From Nitrospira sp. (GTDB lineage Bacteria; Nitrospirota; Nitrospiria; Nitrospirales; Nitrospiraceae), in NCBI GenBank assembly GCA_029194665.1, contig JARFXO010000002.1, forward strand, positions 736,001 through 800,000: a DNA stretch of 64,000 nt, written 5' to 3'. Below the pieces are notes generated by a model that worked only from the letters and a program-made list of their open reading frames with translations, searched no databases and was not told where the DNA came from. Below, piece after piece: positions 62,860-64,000 of this stretch. A program made the position numbers and the translations under genes. Every line of letters starts with the position of its first letter. Position 1 is the stretch's first letter.

Positions 62860-64000
62860 CTATGCGTGACCTCTATCGCGTTCCACCACTCCTCGTAGGA
62901 GGACATCGAGTTTCTTGGAGATGGCTGTCCACGAACAACTCTCGATATTCCCGGGCTGCAGAGCCTGTCCACAAACCACATCCTTGAGAAACGATACCAT
63001 ACCCTGAGTATCAGGGCCCGTAAAACTTTTCACTAATCCGGTGGGGGCGAGTAGAGCTGTTGCGTCGCTGCCAGGAGGGGCAATGAGAAGAACAGGAGTC
63101 CCCAGTCCGATGGCCTCAAATATTTTGGCCGGGATGATCCCCTTATCTCTTAATAGGTTTCGTTCATAGACTGAACTGATTACTACTGCGAGGCTTGCAC
63201 CCTTCACTGCCGATAAAGCCTCGCGCCTTGGGACTCTCCCATGAAGCACCGTCCGATCAGTCAGACCATAATTCGCTGCCTGTTCACGAACATGGCTTTC
63301 GTGCACACCATAGTAGTGGAAGTACCATTTCTCACTCGCTTTGTTCAACGATTCCTGTAGACATTTGAGCGCAGCCAGGAAAGATGAGATGGAGATCTTC
63401 GGTGCATAGAAACTCCCTGCATACACAAAAGCACAATGTCCGAAGTCGTATGGTTCAACAGCTGTCATCTCACCAGGGTCATAGCCGTTTGTAACCACAT
63501 GAACCTTTGCACCAACACCATAGCGTCGATCCAAGTCCGCACCCCACGAAGGCGACGCAATGGTGACCGCTGCACAACCTTGAAGCAAACTCGCCTCTTC
63601 CCGGACAGTCACCGGCCGTGGAGACTGATCGGCGATATGATTCTCTGTCCAGGGGTCACGATAGTCCAGAACATAAGGCCGGCCGAGCCGGACTGAGAGG
63701 CTTCTTGCAAGTCGAAACGCCACGAACGGTGAACCGGAAGCAAGAATTATGTCCACGTCCATCGGACTCAGATTGGAACAAGCTCGCTCCGCCTCCTTAA
63801 TCCAACCGACATGCCTATCAACCCCTAAGCGTCGTGCAATCGTTCGGCATATTCCTCCAGCAACCCACCCTACGTTCTGATTCCAGCACTTGACACCTTG
63901 TGCTGAGAGACATCGCCATCGGTGGCCAGTCAGGATCCGCTTGATGCCCTCACGCTCTAACCCCGTCGAAACCTTCCCAATGTCATCAACATTTCGCCAT
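62860..64000 (-). CDS. GT4 family glycosyltransferase, 5' end outside the window
   Basis: The minus-strand frame stays open from the internal ATG at 63762 to the window edge. The extra residues (GVDRHVGWIKEAERACSNLS just before MDVDIILASGSPF) look like the GT4 acceptor domain, so the start lies beyond 64000. LGRPYVLDYRDPWTENHIAD and TIASPSWGADLDRRYG are typical of GT4 enzymes from surface-glycan loci. The donor domain has FVYAGSFYAPKISISSFLAA, VLHGRVPRREALSAVKGASL and IIPAKIFEAIGLGTPVLLIA (E-x7-G variant of the nucleotide-sugar signature). First gene of the minus-strand group that includes the ligase/polymerase. Confidence 0.85.
   Translation of the reverse strand, partial: WRNVDDIGKVSTGLEREGIKRILTGHRWRCLSAQGVKCWNQNVGWVAGGICRTIARRLGVDRHVGWIKEAERACSNLSPMDVDIILASGSPFVAFRLARSLSVRLGRPYVLDYRDPWTENHIADQSPRPVTVREEASLLQGCAAVTIASPSWGADLDRRYGVGAKVHVVTNGYDPGEMTAVEPYDFGHCAFVYAGSFYAPKISISSFLAALKCLQESLNKASEKWYFHYYGVHESHVREQAANYGLTDRTVLHGRVPRREALSAVKGASLAVVISSVYERNLLRDKGIIPAKIFEAIGLGTPVLLIAPPGSDATALLAPTGLVKSFTGPDTQGMVSFLKDVVCGQALQPGNIESCSWTAISKKLDVLLRGVVERDRGHA

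Overview
The window looks like part of a bacterial chromosome carrying a large cell-surface polysaccharide (exopolysaccharide/O-antigen type) locus that has been heavily colonised by insertion sequences. Base composition by eye is mid-50s % G+C. The GOGAT pair and the IS content remind me of Nitrospirota (Nitrospira-like bacteria), but that is recognition from memory and no marker gene here proves it. I see no rRNA, tRNA, CRISPR array or replication origin.

Layout. (1) 1-8.6 kb: the 3' part of a very large secreted-type protein (collagen-like Gly-rich region, two IPT/TIG-like modules, possible papain-like Cys/His/Asp site), a DMFase-beta-like protein, a GT4 glycosyltransferase overlapping a NagB-type deaminase, and a convergent methyltransferase. 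(2) 8.7-14.8 kb: housekeeping glutamate synthase, gltB then gltD, on the minus strand. (3) 15-22.8 kb: polysaccharide precursor and assembly genes: a UDP-sugar dehydrogenase (+), then on the minus strand a DegT aminotransferase, a fused sugar-phosphate transferase/nucleotide-sugar 4,6-dehydratase, and a Wzc-like co-polymerase/ATPase. (4) 23-48.9 kb: an IS graveyard (IS3, IS4, IS5, IS21, IS256, IS630 and IS1380 types) with nested insertions and chimeric junctions. Scattered in it are intact cargo genes: three paralogous secreted beta-helix proteins, a second DegT aminotransferase, a GT4 and two methyltransferases. (5) 48.9-54.8 kb (+): an MBOAT O-acyltransferase with an overlapping SGNH-like partner, a possible 41-aa membrane peptide, then GT4, ATP-grasp and polysaccharide deacetylase genes joined by GTGA stop/start overlaps, ended by an IS701-type element and a MITE-like repeat. 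(6) 56.9-64 kb: a GT4 (+) facing a minus-strand group of GT4 (runs off the window), O-antigen ligase/polymerase, ATP-grasp, and an asparagine-synthetase-like protein without the N-terminal catalytic cysteine.

Working together (inference): the dehydrogenase, dehydratase and two aminotransferases would make acidic and amino sugars. The fused sugar transferase would start the lipid-linked repeat, the GT4 enzymes extend it, and the Wzy/WaaL-like and Wzc-like proteins polymerise, ligate and control length. MBOAT/SGNH, deacetylase, methyltransferases, ATP-grasp enzymes and the AsnB-like enzyme would decorate the glycan by O-acylation, N-deacetylation, methylation and amide formation. The beta-helix proteins may bind, cleave or epimerise it outside the cell. 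The least conventional parts are the two ATP-grasp genes plus the AsnB-like gene, the fused initiating transferase/dehydratase, and the large Gly-rich protein with a candidate protease site.
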